A stretch of DNA of 64,000 nt from Pseudanabaena sp. FACHB-2040 (lineage in GTDB: Bacteria > Cyanobacteriota > Cyanobacteriia > Phormidesmidales > Phormidesmidaceae): positions 152,663-216,662 of the forward strand of contig NZ_JACJQO010000017.1 in NCBI RefSeq assembly GCF_014696715.1, given 5' to 3'. Position numbers and translations under genes: made by a program. This document shows, piece by piece, positions 34,035 through 43,420 of the stretch. The notes under the pieces were generated by a model that saw nothing but the letters and a program-made list of their open reading frames with translations, did not search any database and was not told the DNA's origin. Within the stretch, counting starts at the first letter, position 1. Every line of letters begins with the position of its first letter.

Positions 34035-34240
34035 GGTGTTCTGCTTCCTTTAGTTGTGGTGAACAAGCCCCAAAGTTTCCCCTCGTGAAAGGGGTGGGGC
34101 GAGGAAAACAGAACACGAAAACCCCAGCACACCGCTTCGTAGAATACAAATTGGGTGGCTAGGGTAAACTGACCACTAGCCCGTCAATCTGCTCGGTACA
34201 GACGCGGGTTAGGTGTCCTGTCGGAGGGGCTAACTCCTTC
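34035..34240 (-). promoter_or_regulatory. Structured 5' leader of small gene MFQSN-2
   Basis: Read on the minus strand the leader has the following, in order. CCTG/CAGG (about 34240-34209) comes first. CCCG ... TCTG with a 7-nt loop then CAGA ... CGGG follows (about 34208-34180). GGCTAG/CTAGCC (34181-34176 with 34162-34157) has the loop TGGTCAGTTTACC. GTGTTCTG/CAGAACAC (34116-34109 with 34043-34036), extended by TTCCT/AGGAA, ends one base before the ATG and encloses the AGGAAG Shine-Dalgarno-like run. Inside that last stem two more helices form (GCCCCA/TGGGGC and CCCCT/AGGGG). The loop GGTYAGTTTACC and the terminal stem are also in the leader of copy 1, while the stem sequences differ. Confidence 0.6.
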
Positions 34241-34457
34241 AGGCACCGCCGAAGGTCTTCGAGTTCTGCGGATCAGGCTGTCTGGCAAGACAGCTTAATC
34301 AACGAGAATACTGATGTAGGCTCTCTGAGTCAAGCGTATAAGTGATATTCGCTTACTAACCCTGCCCCCAAGGGGAGCCTGAGAGTGCCCTTCTAGAAAC
34401 TCCGAACCCAAATTCTTCAACACCTCCTTTTAATCAGGTATTTACATCAATCTTTAC

Positions 34458-34585
34458 TCTTAACAGCCATTGATTGAATAAGCTGTCGAGCTAGATCTTG
34501 GTGAACTTCTAGCAATTGATAAAGCACTGCTAAAAGATTTTTTTCGCCCTCTGCAAGAGATCTATCAAAAAATCAAAAGTAGGAT
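34458..34585 (-). pseudogene. Possible gene remnant (RLAEG...AVKSKD)
   Basis: On the minus strand the frame between stops reads DRSLAEGEKNLLAVLYQLLE then VHQDLARQLIQSMAVKSKD, a helical-looking C-terminus without a start codon and with a stop just upstream. It resembles the end of a longer protein, but I cannot name the family. The rest of the 34241-34695 interval shows no gene. Confidence 0.3.
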
Positions 34586-34695
34586 GGGCAAAGGGTGATA
34601 ACCCGTGCCCATCTTCTAGAAAGAATGGATTTGATGAGTACGCTTTTCTTTGCCCTCCTACGATTTTGTAGTTGGGAGTGGTAGAGAAATAGGGC

Positions 34696-35313
34696 TTAGC
34701 ATTCTGCTGATTGAAATACCCTATCTATAGTTAAGTTCAAATCAGGAAAAATGCTCGATTCAAGCGTTTGCCCCAATACCAAACGGCGTAGCTGATATTC
34801 ACCCTCTACCAGCTGACAAATCGTAATCGTGGGTTGCTTTGGTTTACCGATGTAGCGCACTGCCCCTAAAGCCCGATAGTCAACAATCCAATACTCGGCA
34901 ACGCCCATCGCCTCATATTCCACCAGCTTGTGACCGTAATCGTCGCGCCAGTTCGTGCTGACAACTTCAATCAGCAGCGGAAGGGTTCGCCCATACTGCA
35001 CCGTTGAGGCACTTTCCCAAAGCGGTTCGTTAGCCAGTTCCCGCTTGTCCAGCACAATCACATCCGGACGATAGCCAGAATCGGGAAGCTGGGGCTTGAT
35101 CAAACAGCTTTTAGGAATTGTATAGGGCAATGCACCTTGCCGAAATTTCAGCGTCAGTTCCTCTGCTAGAAAAGCACCGATTAGCTCATGGGAACCTGTA
35201 GGCTCCATTTCAATAACAGTACCGCTATGGAGTTCGTAGTGCCTGCTATCTTCTGGCAGCCATTGCACAAAGGCCTCAAAGCTCATGGGGCCAGTGTCTA
35301 CCGCTTGAACCAT
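34696..35313 (-). CDS. Uma2 family endonuclease-like protein
   Basis: A 205-residue protein of the Uma2 (DUF820) family with a PD-(D/E)XK-type core. Visible are RHYELHSGTVIEMEPTGSHE, YRPDVIVLDKRELANEPLWE (the catalytic Asp/Glu region), and GHKLVEYEAMGVAEYWIVDY. Uma2 genes are common in cyanobacteria, often in many copies and next to mobile elements; their biological role is unclear. A degraded fragment of another copy lies at 18886. It is divergent from the M15 peptidase gene. Confidence 0.88.
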   Translation of the reverse strand: MVQAVDTGPMSFEAFVQWLPEDSRHYELHSGTVIEMEPTGSHELIGAFLAEELTLKFRQGALPYTIPKSCLIKPQLPDSGYRPDVIVLDKRELANEPLWESASTVQYGRTLPLLIEVVSTNWRDDYGHKLVEYEAMGVAEYWIVDYRALGAVRYIGKPKQPTITICQLVEGEYQLRRLVLGQTLESSIFPDLNLTIDRVFQSAEC

Positions 35314-35572
35314 TGCATCGCCTCCACGCTAGCTCCATTCTGGCATAGCCCATCAAAAGACAGAATAGCGGTGGCACTGCCATTACTTCAGGGAGTGGTA
35401 ATGCTACCTTCGCCGTAGAGTCCTTTGACCCTTTGCCACTGAGTTGCGATCGCACCCCAACTACTAAGCATCATCTACAGCTGCTCAAAATATTTGCTGC
35501 TTAGCCAGAGTTGTAGCCTATAGTTAAGCGTTCGCTGGTTAGGCAAATTATTCAGATACCAGTAGGTTGCCG

Positions 35573-36871
35573 ATGGTAGATCAAGTTCTGCGGATCAATC
35601 GAGCGACAGTCTTTAAACTACGGCCAGAGGCAGCCTCGCTGCTCCAGCCCAATGAAATGGAGTCAGTCGCTACGGGCAGCACCTATCCGCTCAGTTCCTA
35701 CGCCTACGCCGATATCAACGGGTCTTTTAATGGGCATATCAAATTCGCCCTGAAAGATCGAACCATTCGCGGTTTGAATACCTGGTTTGTCTCCAGTCTA
35801 GATGCCCAGGTAGAAGCAGACAGCGTCGTAGTCTATCCCTTTGAAGACCAGGAGAGCATACCCGTTCTGTGGATTAATCAGCCCACTGCGCTCAAGCGCC
35901 GCCCCTTAGACTCAAGCTTGCTCGATGCTTCAGAGCAGGTCTCTGTGCCGCGCGGCAAAACCTATAGTCTGCACTCCTACGCCTTTGCCGACTCCCAAGG
36001 TGGCTTTAACCAGCACATTAAATTTGCTATTCGTAACAGCGTTGATTTTGTTGAGGGGCGGAGCACATGGTTTGTGTATACTCCCCACGCCTTCGTCACT
36101 TTTGACAACGACGTTGTCTATCCCCCCGAAAACCCAAACGCCCTTGTTCTGAGGGTCACTCAAAACACGATCTTCAAGCGTCGCCCGATACAGTCTTCTC
36201 AGCTAGCGCCCAATGAACAAGCACCAGCTTCGGTGGGTACGCTGCTGGTGCTCAACAGTTATGCCTTCGCCAATGAACAGGGGGCCTTTAATGACCACAT
36301 TCGATTTGCCCTCAAATACGTCAAAGACAACATCAGTGGGTTCAACACCTGGTACATTTACGATCGCCATGCCCGAGTAGAGCAGGCTGGAACGATTGTC
36401 TACCCCCGGCCCACTGCCCCACCGCCACCACCACAATCCCAATACGTGGGCAGAGCCTTTCGCCTACCGGGCTACACCTCCACGTTTTACACCGACCAGC
36501 CGATCATTCCCAACGGCAGCTTTACCTGGGGCGAGGCCACCAAAGACGCCGCCCGCATCCCGGAGAGCAAGGCCATTGTGGACAACATCTTGGCGCTAGC
36601 CCAAGAGTTGCAGAAAGTGCGCAATCGCCTGAATCGCCCCTTCCAAGTTAACTCGTGGTATCGCCCGCCCGCTGTCAATGCAGCCGTGGGAGGTGCCTCC
36701 CGCAGCCAGCATTTGCTGGGTACGGCTGTCGATGTTCAGGTGCAGGGGCTGAGCGGGCGGCAGGTTGCCAATGCCCTCATGCTGTCGTGGAACGGCGGTA
36801 TTGGGATCTACACTCAAATGCCCAACGTCATCCACCTAGACATTGGCCCTAGACGAACCTGGGGACTTTAA
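35573..36871 (+). CDS. M15A-type D-Ala-D-Ala carboxypeptidase with three SH3-like repeats
   Basis: A 432-residue protein. Residues 1-270 are three similar modules of about 85 residues, each with (L/V)(R/W)I--T-FK-RP ... Y(A/S)YA ... FN-HI-FA ... NTW(F/Y)V. After a Pro-rich linker (PPPPPQ) the C-terminal 130 residues resemble the M15A (DUF882-type) zinc peptidase: GASRSQHLLGTAVDVQV and HLDIG supply the His/Asp/His ligands. No clear signal peptide is seen. It should bind and cleave peptidoglycan-like peptides, or cut phage-like or secreted cell walls. ATG 35573 is preceded by AGTAGG. The following gene carries the same N-terminal module. Confidence 0.85.
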   Translation: MVDQVLRINRATVFKLRPEAASLLQPNEMESVATGSTYPLSSYAYADINGSFNGHIKFALKDRTIRGLNTWFVSSLDAQVEADSVVVYPFEDQESIPVLWINQPTALKRRPLDSSLLDASEQVSVPRGKTYSLHSYAFADSQGGFNQHIKFAIRNSVDFVEGRSTWFVYTPHAFVTFDNDVVYPPENPNALVLRVTQNTIFKRRPIQSSQLAPNEQAPASVGTLLVLNSYAFANEQGAFNDHIRFALKYVKDNISGFNTWYIYDRHARVEQAGTIVYPRPTAPPPPPQSQYVGRAFRLPGYTSTFYTDQPIIPNGSFTWGEATKDAARIPESKAIVDNILALAQELQKVRNRLNRPFQVNSWYRPPAVNAAVGGASRSQHLLGTAVDVQVQGLSGRQVANALMLSWNGGIGIYTQMPNVIHLDIGPRRTWGL

Positions 36872-36931
36872 AGTGGGAGCGCTGCCATTGGCATAAGCAA
36901 AGACAATATTGCAGCGGGCACTGCACTGACA

Positions 36932-37645
36932 TTACTTAAAGCGATAGTAAATGCCGCCTTCGGAGCCAACATCAAAGGTGGCGTTAAATTCCTTAGCTTT
37001 GGTGTCCAAATATTTCTGGGCTTCCTCACCTGACAGATTAGCCGCGCGGGCAAACTGCAGCACCGTGATTTCGCCAGAGCTGGTTTCGAGCAGGTTGAAA
37101 AAGGTGGACTGGATGCGATCGCGTTTAGCCTGCCGGCCCGCCACCAGTGCATCGACCGCTAGCCAGGTGCCAAACGCAACCGACATTCCCCCTACTCCCA
37201 AAGCCCCCCAACCCCCAGCATTTAAGCGGTCAGGTGAAGGGTTGAGCAGCTGCACAGCAGGCACAATCAGCAGCAGCGCACCCAACACGGCTACCGCGCT
37301 GCCGCAGCCAGCATTGCTGGTCATATCGGCCTCTGCCGAGGATAGTCCTGGGGGTGTCTCTGCAACGGCTGGAGCAGGTTTAACCGCGTCCTCAACAGCA
37401 GTTCCAGCCTCTTCTGTAGCGTCAGGAACCAGCTCTATATGGGGCTGAAAGGCATACCACACCAAGCGGTTATTACCCAAGGGTTGAGCCAGCACTACCT
37501 TAAAGTGCTGGTTCTCCGCCGCTTCATAGCTGAGTAACGCAAACTCATCACCCACTCTGGCTGCAAGTTTCTCGCTGTCTGCTAAATCCGATGACTGCTT
37601 TGGCTGCTGTTTTAGAACGGTATGAGCAATAATCCGAAGACGCAT
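36932..37645 (-). CDS. Membrane protein with SH3-like module and C-terminal winged helix
   Basis: A 237-residue protein. Residues 1-75 match the module in the neighbouring M15 peptidase (RIIAHTVLKQQPKQSSDLAD and FALLSYEAAENQHFKVVLAQ). Residues 110-165 form two hydrophobic segments (GSAVAVLGALLLIVPAVQLL; GVGGMSVAFGTWLAVDALVA), and residues 175-237 look like a small winged-helix domain (EITVLQFARAANLSGEEAQK). The gene converges on the peptidase gene (61 bases apart). It may be a membrane-anchored partner or regulator; the function is unknown. Confidence 0.7.
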   Translation of the reverse strand: MRLRIIAHTVLKQQPKQSSDLADSEKLAARVGDEFALLSYEAAENQHFKVVLAQPLGNNRLVWYAFQPHIELVPDATEEAGTAVEDAVKPAPAVAETPPGLSSAEADMTSNAGCGSAVAVLGALLLIVPAVQLLNPSPDRLNAGGWGALGVGGMSVAFGTWLAVDALVAGRQAKRDRIQSTFFNLLETSSGEITVLQFARAANLSGEEAQKYLDTKAKEFNATFDVGSEGGIYYRFK

Positions 37646-37791
37646 ACTAAACCTTGACCCAGTGTTCTGTATTGGCTATCAAGCCTGCCTACACTGTAAA
37701 AAGTGCCCCATTTTTTCACTTTAATGACATGATTGCCCACTCAAGGGCAGGGCGTGACAGTTTGACCAATACCACAACCTGCTAAGGGGTT

Positions 37792-38505
37792 CTAAGGGGC
37801 TAGAATGCCCGATTTTCTTCTCTGCTGAAGCCGCAATAGGGCAATGCCAACCGTTATCCATAGAAAACCAATGCCGTAGCCAGCAATCACATCCGTGGGC
37901 CAATGGACGCCAAGATACAGGCGACTCAGCCCAATTGCCACAATCAATACCGTGGTGAGGCTATAAATTAGCTTGACGTACTGGCGGTAATGCTGCGCCA
38001 GCAAATAAGCCAAAAACCCGTACAGCACAATTGATCCCAACGCATGCCCACTGGGAAAGCTGTAGGTAGTCTCTTGAATCAACTGTGGCCAAAGCTGAGG
38101 TCTGACTTTACTAAATGCAAGCTTTAACCCTGTACTCAAAGTCGCCCCACCCAAGCAGTTAATCGCAAACATTTTGGCTTCTAAGCGGTAGTGTCGTAAC
38201 CAAAGCACCAAAAAGCTCACGACAGTAACGGTGGTCGCTATGGTGGGGTTGCCCAGTTGGGTAATACTCAGCATCACCCGATCTAAAACAGGATTTGAAA
38301 TCTGGTTAATCCACAGCAAAATAGTTGTGTCAAAGGCAAAAGCCTCTTGCTCCAGCACCTCATCTGCAAGCTGACCAACCACATAGAGACTCAGCAGGCA
38401 AACCCCCAGCCAAAGGATGTTAGCGGCTGCAACAAACGAAGATAGGCGTGGATGAATGTATTGAATCCAGGCGTGGGCAAATTTGCGAAGAAGAGACTGA
38501 ACCAT
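37792..38505 (-). CDS. PAP2 family lipid phosphatase
   Basis: A 237-residue integral membrane protein with about five or six membrane helices and the three phosphatase motifs in order: KLAFSKVRPQLW (KxxxxxxRP), SFPSGHALGS (PSGH), and SRLYLGVHWPTDVIAGY (SRxxxxxHxxxD). It should dephosphorylate phosphatidate or undecaprenyl pyrophosphate on the outer face of the membrane. Substrate is not indicated by context. Confidence 0.93.
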   Translation of the reverse strand: MVQSLLRKFAHAWIQYIHPRLSSFVAAANILWLGVCLLSLYVVGQLADEVLEQEAFAFDTTILLWINQISNPVLDRVMLSITQLGNPTIATTVTVVSFLVLWLRHYRLEAKMFAINCLGGATLSTGLKLAFSKVRPQLWPQLIQETTYSFPSGHALGSIVLYGFLAYLLAQHYRQYVKLIYSLTTVLIVAIGLSRLYLGVHWPTDVIAGYGIGFLWITVGIALLRLQQRRKSGILAP

Positions 38506-38772
38506 GCAATCAACTTAGACAGCAGCAACACCAGCGATATAGCTTTGGCCAGAAAGAAGGCCCAGTCAATCACTTAAGTGCCTAGTTTGGGTAAGCTTTC
38601 TGGCGCACCTCTGCCACAACAAATGTGGCGACAGCTATTTTCTAGTCAGCCTAACAGTTCTTCATCACTTTCCCGCCTCCAAGCAGACGTCTAGCCGATC
38701 TCGCAGCACAGTTGCCGCCGCCACTCTCATGGTTGTTTGTTAGTCTGAAGCCATAGTTTCGGACAGAGGACT

Positions 38773-40605
38773 ATGGGCGATCGCTACCTAGAACTCATCG
38801 ACCGTATCGTGACTGCCACGCTCAAAGGCCAGATTCGCTCAAAAGAGCAGGTCTACGAAATGCTGCAGGCAGATATTGAAGCCGGTACCGGCGAAATCTT
38901 TGAGCGCTGCCTGCAGGAATACACCCAGCCCATCGAGGCCGATCTCACAGCAGACGATGAGATGAAGCAGGCCAAAGCCATGCGCAAGCAGCGGGCACTC
39001 AAAACCATTCAGAGCGAGTGGGAACGCTGGCAGCAGGAAAATCAAGACAGCGCGATTCTCTCCACGCTGATGCAGGCCCTCACTACCGCTGCACCCGAAG
39101 ATCGGCTCAGCCACATTCTGCAGGCCCTAGATCCCAATCAGCCGGAAGTACTGACCCGTGATCAGGTAGCAGATCTGGTAAAGATGCTCAGAGGCGCGCC
39201 CTCTTCTCAGGCAGACGCGCCCACCTCTGCCGATTTGGCTGCGGGCTTAGCCCAGGGCCTCAAGAGCTGGCAGCAGCTAGAGGGCAATGTCGTGGGTTGG
39301 ATTTATGAGCAGGGCCAGCAGGCTCTCGGTTTTGGCAACACCTTAGAGCAGCGAGGCCCCTGGAGCTTTTGGGCCAAAGTGACAGAGAGCAGCCACCTCA
39401 AGCGACTGTTTGCTGATTTAGGAAAACATCAGACCATCACCCCTGAGGGCCTGCCAATTCCGCTGACCTACCCCGACTGGATAGAGTTGGCCTTTACCAT
39501 TCAGCGGCTAGAGCTCAGCCTGATTGCCTGGTTCGACAAGCAGCCCTACGATCCCAAAGCCGGAAAACGCCTTTCGATTGCCACCTTCCTCACCTTTGCC
39601 GTGGTCTGGAGCGAGCTGTCGAGCCGCTTTAAGCAGCTCGGGCAAAGCGCACTAGCCGAAGGATGCTTTCAGCTGGTGTTGCAGGGTCTGTACCAGTTTT
39701 CTCAGCAAGATTACTTTCCCCTCTACGGCGGCCTGTTCACAGCGCTTTCGGGAGAACCTCTGAAGACTCTGCTAGATTACCTCGATCAGCCGCTGCGGCA
39801 GGTGCCCAACACCCAAGCCAAAGCCCGAATTCTGACGCTGCTGGGCTACTCTCAGCGGGCACTGGGACAGTATCGACAGGCGCTGCAGTTCCACGAACGG
39901 GCCTTAGAAAGCGCCCGCTCTGCTGGAGATCAGCGGTGCGAAATTGCCAACCTCAACCACCTCAGCCGCACTGGGGTAATGCAAAAAGACTACGACAGCG
40001 CTATCAGCTATAGCCAGCGGGCGCTGATTTTGGCGCGGCAGGCAGGCGACCGTGTGGGCGAGGCCAATGCACTGGCAAACCTGGGCTACAGCGAAGTCTT
40101 CCGTACCCGCGAACAGTCGCCCGACGTGGATCAGTACGAGTCGATTTTGACCTATTTGCAGCAGGGGCTAAAGCTCTCAGAGCAGGTGGGCGACCGGCCC
40201 AGTCAGGCCCTTTGCGCCAACAGCTTGGGCGTGGCTCAGGTGATGTTGGCGCAGTACCCAGAAGCGATCGCATCTCTCGAAACGGGCCTGCAGATCTCTC
40301 AGGCAATCGGCGATATGTTTTCCCAGGCGATGAACTATGCCTACATGGCCGAAGCTTATCGCGGGCTCGACACCGTTGATATGGCGGTCTATACAGCCAG
40401 CCTCAGCATGTATCTGCTGTACCAAATCAACTCGGAGCAGTGGCGGCAGCCCGCTGGCCTGCTAAGCATTTTGTACGGTCAGATTGGGGCAGAGGCCTTT
40501 CAGGAGGTGCTGGGCAAGTACCGGGTCGGCTTTCTGCGGCAGATCGGAGTAGATGGGTTTGACTACTTGCCCAAGCTGCTGGCTGAATATCGTCAATCGC
40601 TATGA
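38773..40605 (+). CDS. TPR repeat protein
   Basis: A 610-residue protein. Residues 1-330 are helical and include a Gln/Ala-rich segment (HILQALDPNQPEVLTRDQVA) without a recognised domain. Residues 340-530 contain five or so tetratricopeptide repeats (LGQYRQALQFHERALESARS, DYDSAISYSQRALILARQAG, GDRVGEANALANLGYSEV, SQALCANSLGVAQVMLAQYP). It is an adaptor, probably cytosolic; no CHAT or kinase domain follows. It precedes the 2OG oxygenase gene by 60 bases on the same strand, so the two may be co-transcribed. Confidence 0.85.
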   Translation: MGDRYLELIDRIVTATLKGQIRSKEQVYEMLQADIEAGTGEIFERCLQEYTQPIEADLTADDEMKQAKAMRKQRALKTIQSEWERWQQENQDSAILSTLMQALTTAAPEDRLSHILQALDPNQPEVLTRDQVADLVKMLRGAPSSQADAPTSADLAAGLAQGLKSWQQLEGNVVGWIYEQGQQALGFGNTLEQRGPWSFWAKVTESSHLKRLFADLGKHQTITPEGLPIPLTYPDWIELAFTIQRLELSLIAWFDKQPYDPKAGKRLSIATFLTFAVVWSELSSRFKQLGQSALAEGCFQLVLQGLYQFSQQDYFPLYGGLFTALSGEPLKTLLDYLDQPLRQVPNTQAKARILTLLGYSQRALGQYRQALQFHERALESARSAGDQRCEIANLNHLSRTGVMQKDYDSAISYSQRALILARQAGDRVGEANALANLGYSEVFRTREQSPDVDQYESILTYLQQGLKLSEQVGDRPSQALCANSLGVAQVMLAQYPEAIASLETGLQISQAIGDMFSQAMNYAYMAEAYRGLDTVDMAVYTASLSMYLLYQINSEQWRQPAGLLSILYGQIGAEAFQEVLGKYRVGFLRQIGVDGFDYLPKLLAEYRQSL

Positions 40606-40664
40606 AGGCGTAGCGTGCTATACCGGAAGTAGATGCAGGGGCCGTCCTATCCCTGCCATTTGCC

Positions 40665-41285
40665 ATGCCTTACTACCAGCAGCAGAGCAGCGCCTTTTCT
40701 CCCAGCTACCTGAGCGATTTGCGGGGAGCGATTTTGGCCTGCCCGTATTTTGCCACCAACAATTTGAACCGGGACTTTGTCGACACCAAGGGATTTTCGA
40801 TTGTGTTTCAGCGATCGCACTTGGCCCAAGTCGAGCAGCAGTTTCCCTTTTTCAAGCCCTACTTAGATCGAGCTCTCAGCCCAGCCCACAACGCCTTTTA
40901 TCTCAACCCGCTGCTGCTGCGCCAAGGGTCGCGCGTCGATCCGCACATCGACCGTTCCCTACGCTCTTACTGCAAAACGGTGCAGCCGCCTGCCGTCGTC
41001 AGTGTCCTGTACGTTCAGGTGCCTGCCGATCTGCAGGGGGGAGAATTGGTCTTACGCAACCACCGGCAGCAGGTGGGCAAAATTACTCCCAAAGCCAATA
41101 CGCTGGTTTGCTTTCAGGGCGACCTGACCCACTCTGTCAACGCGCTGCAAAAGCCTGGGGAAAGGTTGAGCCTGGTTTGCGAGCAATACAGCCTGGATGA
41201 GCCAGAACTGAGGGACATTCCACCTTTCACCATCGAGTCCACTGCGGCCTCGGCCAAAAAAGCGAAGGCCAAACGCCGTTCCTAA
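40665..41285 (+). CDS. 2-oxoglutarate/Fe(II) dioxygenase (PiuC/YbiX-like)
   Basis: A 206-residue dioxygenase of the PiuC/prolyl-4-hydroxylase-like 2OG-Fe(II) family. Ligands are His94 and Asp96 in DPHIDRS and His156 in GDLTHSVNAL, with Arg167 (GERLSLV) for 2-oxoglutarate; GGELVLRNH is the typical strand before. The last 30 residues are charged and probably disordered. Substrate unknown; family members modify siderophore-related or other compounds. Confidence 0.85.
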   Translation: MPYYQQQSSAFSPSYLSDLRGAILACPYFATNNLNRDFVDTKGFSIVFQRSHLAQVEQQFPFFKPYLDRALSPAHNAFYLNPLLLRQGSRVDPHIDRSLRSYCKTVQPPAVVSVLYVQVPADLQGGELVLRNHRQQVGKITPKANTLVCFQGDLTHSVNALQKPGERLSLVCEQYSLDEPELRDIPPFTIESTAASAKKAKAKRRS

Positions 41286-41472
41286 ATTAGGTAAGGTGTG
41301 TCATCACACCGCATACCGCACCCATAAATCTCTCGTAGGTTGGCGTTGAGCAAAGTCAGCCCTATCAAATCAATGGCTGCACCCAAAGCAGAGGCCATTG
41401 CCCCAGACATCATCCTAAATTTCATCTAAGATGCAAACCTACTGAGGCAAGACCCAAGGAACGCGAGTTGTG

Positions 41473-42675
41473 ATGAACCAGCAGGCAAAAGATTGGTCGT
41501 GGCCGTTTTGGTTTTTGGTGCCGCTGTACCCCTACCGCAGGCGGCGCACCCTACGCCACGAGATTGTTAAAGACACAATTTGGACCTTTGACCAGGTGCA
41601 GGGCATTCTCTACACCATCGTGCCGTTGCGAATGACGGTGGTGCGGCTAGAGGCAGGCGGGCTGCTGGTCTACGCACCAATCGCCCCCACACGGGAATGT
41701 ATTCGCCTGGTGCGAGAACTCGAAGCGGTTCACGGTGAGGTACGCCACATTCTGCTGCCCACCGCTTCGGGGCTGGAGCACAAGGTCTTTGTGGGGCCGT
41801 TTGCGCGGCAGTTTCCTCAGGCGCAGGTCTGGGTTGCCCCCAATCAGTGGAGCTTTCCGGTTAACCTGCCGCTGCCGTGGCTGGGCTTTCCTAGAGACCG
41901 CACGCAGGAGCTACCGATCGATAGCCACCAGGCTCCCTTTGGCGACGAATTTGACTATGCGGTGCTGGATATTGACCTGGGGCGGGGCTCCTTTGGGGAG
42001 ATAGCGCTGCTGCATGTGCGATCGCACACCCTGCTGCTCACCGACACGCTGCTCTCCATCCCGGCAGAAGCCCCCGCCATTCTGCAGATGGACCCCTACC
42101 CTCTGCTATTCCATGCTCGCGAAAGTGCCCTAGACCCAATTGCAGACACGCCAGAAAACCGCCTGAAGGGGTGGCAGCGGATTGCCCTGTTTGCGATTTT
42201 CTTCCAACCCGGCTGCCTCAAAACCGTTCAATTGGGGCAGGCCATGCGGGAAGCAATCAAGGCCCCCGATCATTCGGCCAAAGCCTACTTTGGGCTATTT
42301 CCCTTCAAGTGGGAGCCAGACTGGGAGGCTTCTTTCTACGCTCTGCATGGCAATGGCCGACCATTCATTGCCCCCATTTTGCAGACCCTGATTCTCGACC
42401 ACGATCTACAGGGGGTAGCTGCCTGGGCAGAGCAGGTTGCAAGCTGGGATTTTGAGCGGATCATCCCGGCCCACTTTGATGCGCCTATAGAAACCAATGC
42501 CTACGAGTTTGCTCAGGCCTTTGCTGCCCTGCAGCACCCACCCGAGGCCGCCATCTTTGGCAGCCAAAGCCAGCCCTTGCTCACTGCCGACGTTGACTTC
42601 ATCCGTAAGTTAGAGGAAACCTTGGATCGGCGCGGCATTACCTCAACACCGCAAGCGACCTCATCCGACAAATAA
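41473..42675 (+). CDS. DUF4336 protein, metallo-beta-lactamase-like fold
   Basis: A 400-residue protein of the DUF4336 family, which is found mostly in cyanobacteria and plants. Visible are DTIWTFDQVQGILYTIVPLR, then LLPTASGLEHKVFVGPFARQ and a C-terminal IIPAHFDAPIET. The fold is metallo-beta-lactamase-like, but the HxHxDH zinc motif is absent or replaced (LLPTASGLEHK), so hydrolase activity is doubtful. It stands alone and is followed by a terminator. Start is ATG 41473. Confidence 0.86.
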   Translation: MNQQAKDWSWPFWFLVPLYPYRRRRTLRHEIVKDTIWTFDQVQGILYTIVPLRMTVVRLEAGGLLVYAPIAPTRECIRLVRELEAVHGEVRHILLPTASGLEHKVFVGPFARQFPQAQVWVAPNQWSFPVNLPLPWLGFPRDRTQELPIDSHQAPFGDEFDYAVLDIDLGRGSFGEIALLHVRSHTLLLTDTLLSIPAEAPAILQMDPYPLLFHARESALDPIADTPENRLKGWQRIALFAIFFQPGCLKTVQLGQAMREAIKAPDHSAKAYFGLFPFKWEPDWEASFYALHGNGRPFIAPILQTLILDHDLQGVAAWAEQVASWDFERIIPAHFDAPIETNAYEFAQAFAALQHPPEAAIFGSQSQPLLTADVDFIRKLEETLDRRGITSTPQATSSDK

Positions 42676-42700
42676 GCGGATATTTCTAAAAAAGGGCACA

Positions 42701-42745
42701 AAAAAGCCCCTGGCGTCTGTCCGTGTTTCGACTCAGGGGCTTTTT
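42701..42745. terminator. Bidirectional intrinsic terminator after DUF4336
   Basis: AAAAAGCCCCTG (42701-42712) and CAGGGGCTTTTT (42734-42745) form a 12-bp stem with a 21-nt loop and A/T runs on either side, so it terminates in both directions between the DUF4336 gene and the convergent nucleotidyltransferase gene. Confidence 0.88.
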
Positions 42746-42871
42746 CGATTCGATTAACTCCTCACACTTGAATCATCTTACCACTGATTCGATTTAGCTA
42801 TACCCCTTGTGACAGATCCTAGATCTGTCCCCTATTCCCCCCTAGGAGGAGGTTTGGTGGGAAGTGAGCTT

Positions 42872-43420
42872 TTAGCTATCAGGTTCGGCTAATTGGAGTT
42901 GGGAGCAACGCTCTAAAAATGAGGCTGCTTTGCGCTCAGCATCGGGGTTGTGCAGATGGGCTGGGGTAGGCCGCACAAGACCTTGCCACAGATCTGTCAG
43001 GCCATAGGGGGTAAAAAACTGCCACTGTCCCGAGCGATCCAGCCGCACGCCCACGGCAGTTGCGGTATGCAGCCAGTCAGCAACGCCGTCTTCAGTGCTG
43101 TGGTAGGGCCTGCGACCTTTGCGCCAGCGGGCAAAGCTGGCCTGATTTTTCACGTCAAAAAGGGAATCAGGAAACTGTTGCGTCAAGGTAGTTTTGGCCT
43201 TGAGTTCCTGCTCCCGATCGCCATCCAAATCAAAAAAGGCAACGTCAAAATCGTTAATCACTAAGCTGCAGGTTTCGCCAAAGGAGGCCCGCCACACGGT
43301 ATTGCGAACGGCACCGCCCGCCAGCCACCAGTGAGGCAGATCGAGCTGAGCGATCGCAGGCAAGACAACACCAATGGGCGAAGCAGCCAATATATCCTGC
43401 AAACGAGTTAGATCACTCAT
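42872..43420 (-). CDS. Nucleotidyltransferase-fold protein (COG3575 type)
   Basis: A 182-residue nucleotidyltransferase-like protein: HWWLAGGAVRNTVW is the P-loop-like GG motif, NDFDVAFFDLD supplies two metal-binding Asp residues, and YGLTDLWQGLVRPTP with AERKAASFLER follows, as in the COG3575 family. Function unknown. The start ATG (43418-43420) overlaps the SufR-like stop (ATGAGTGA, 8 bases), so translation is coupled to that gene. Confidence 0.85.
   Translation of the reverse strand: MSDLTRLQDILAASPIGVVLPAIAQLDLPHWWLAGGAVRNTVWRASFGETCSLVINDFDVAFFDLDGDREQELKAKTTLTQQFPDSLFDVKNQASFARWRKGRRPYHSTEDGVADWLHTATAVGVRLDRSGQWQFFTPYGLTDLWQGLVRPTPAHLHNPDAERKAASFLERCSQLQLAEPDS

Noticed and set aside
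41291..41310. Short hairpin GGTGTG/CACACC with TAGGTAAGGTGT, also near 14287
   Set aside because: The two occurrences share only about 12 bases and differ in the loop; too short to call a repeat family.
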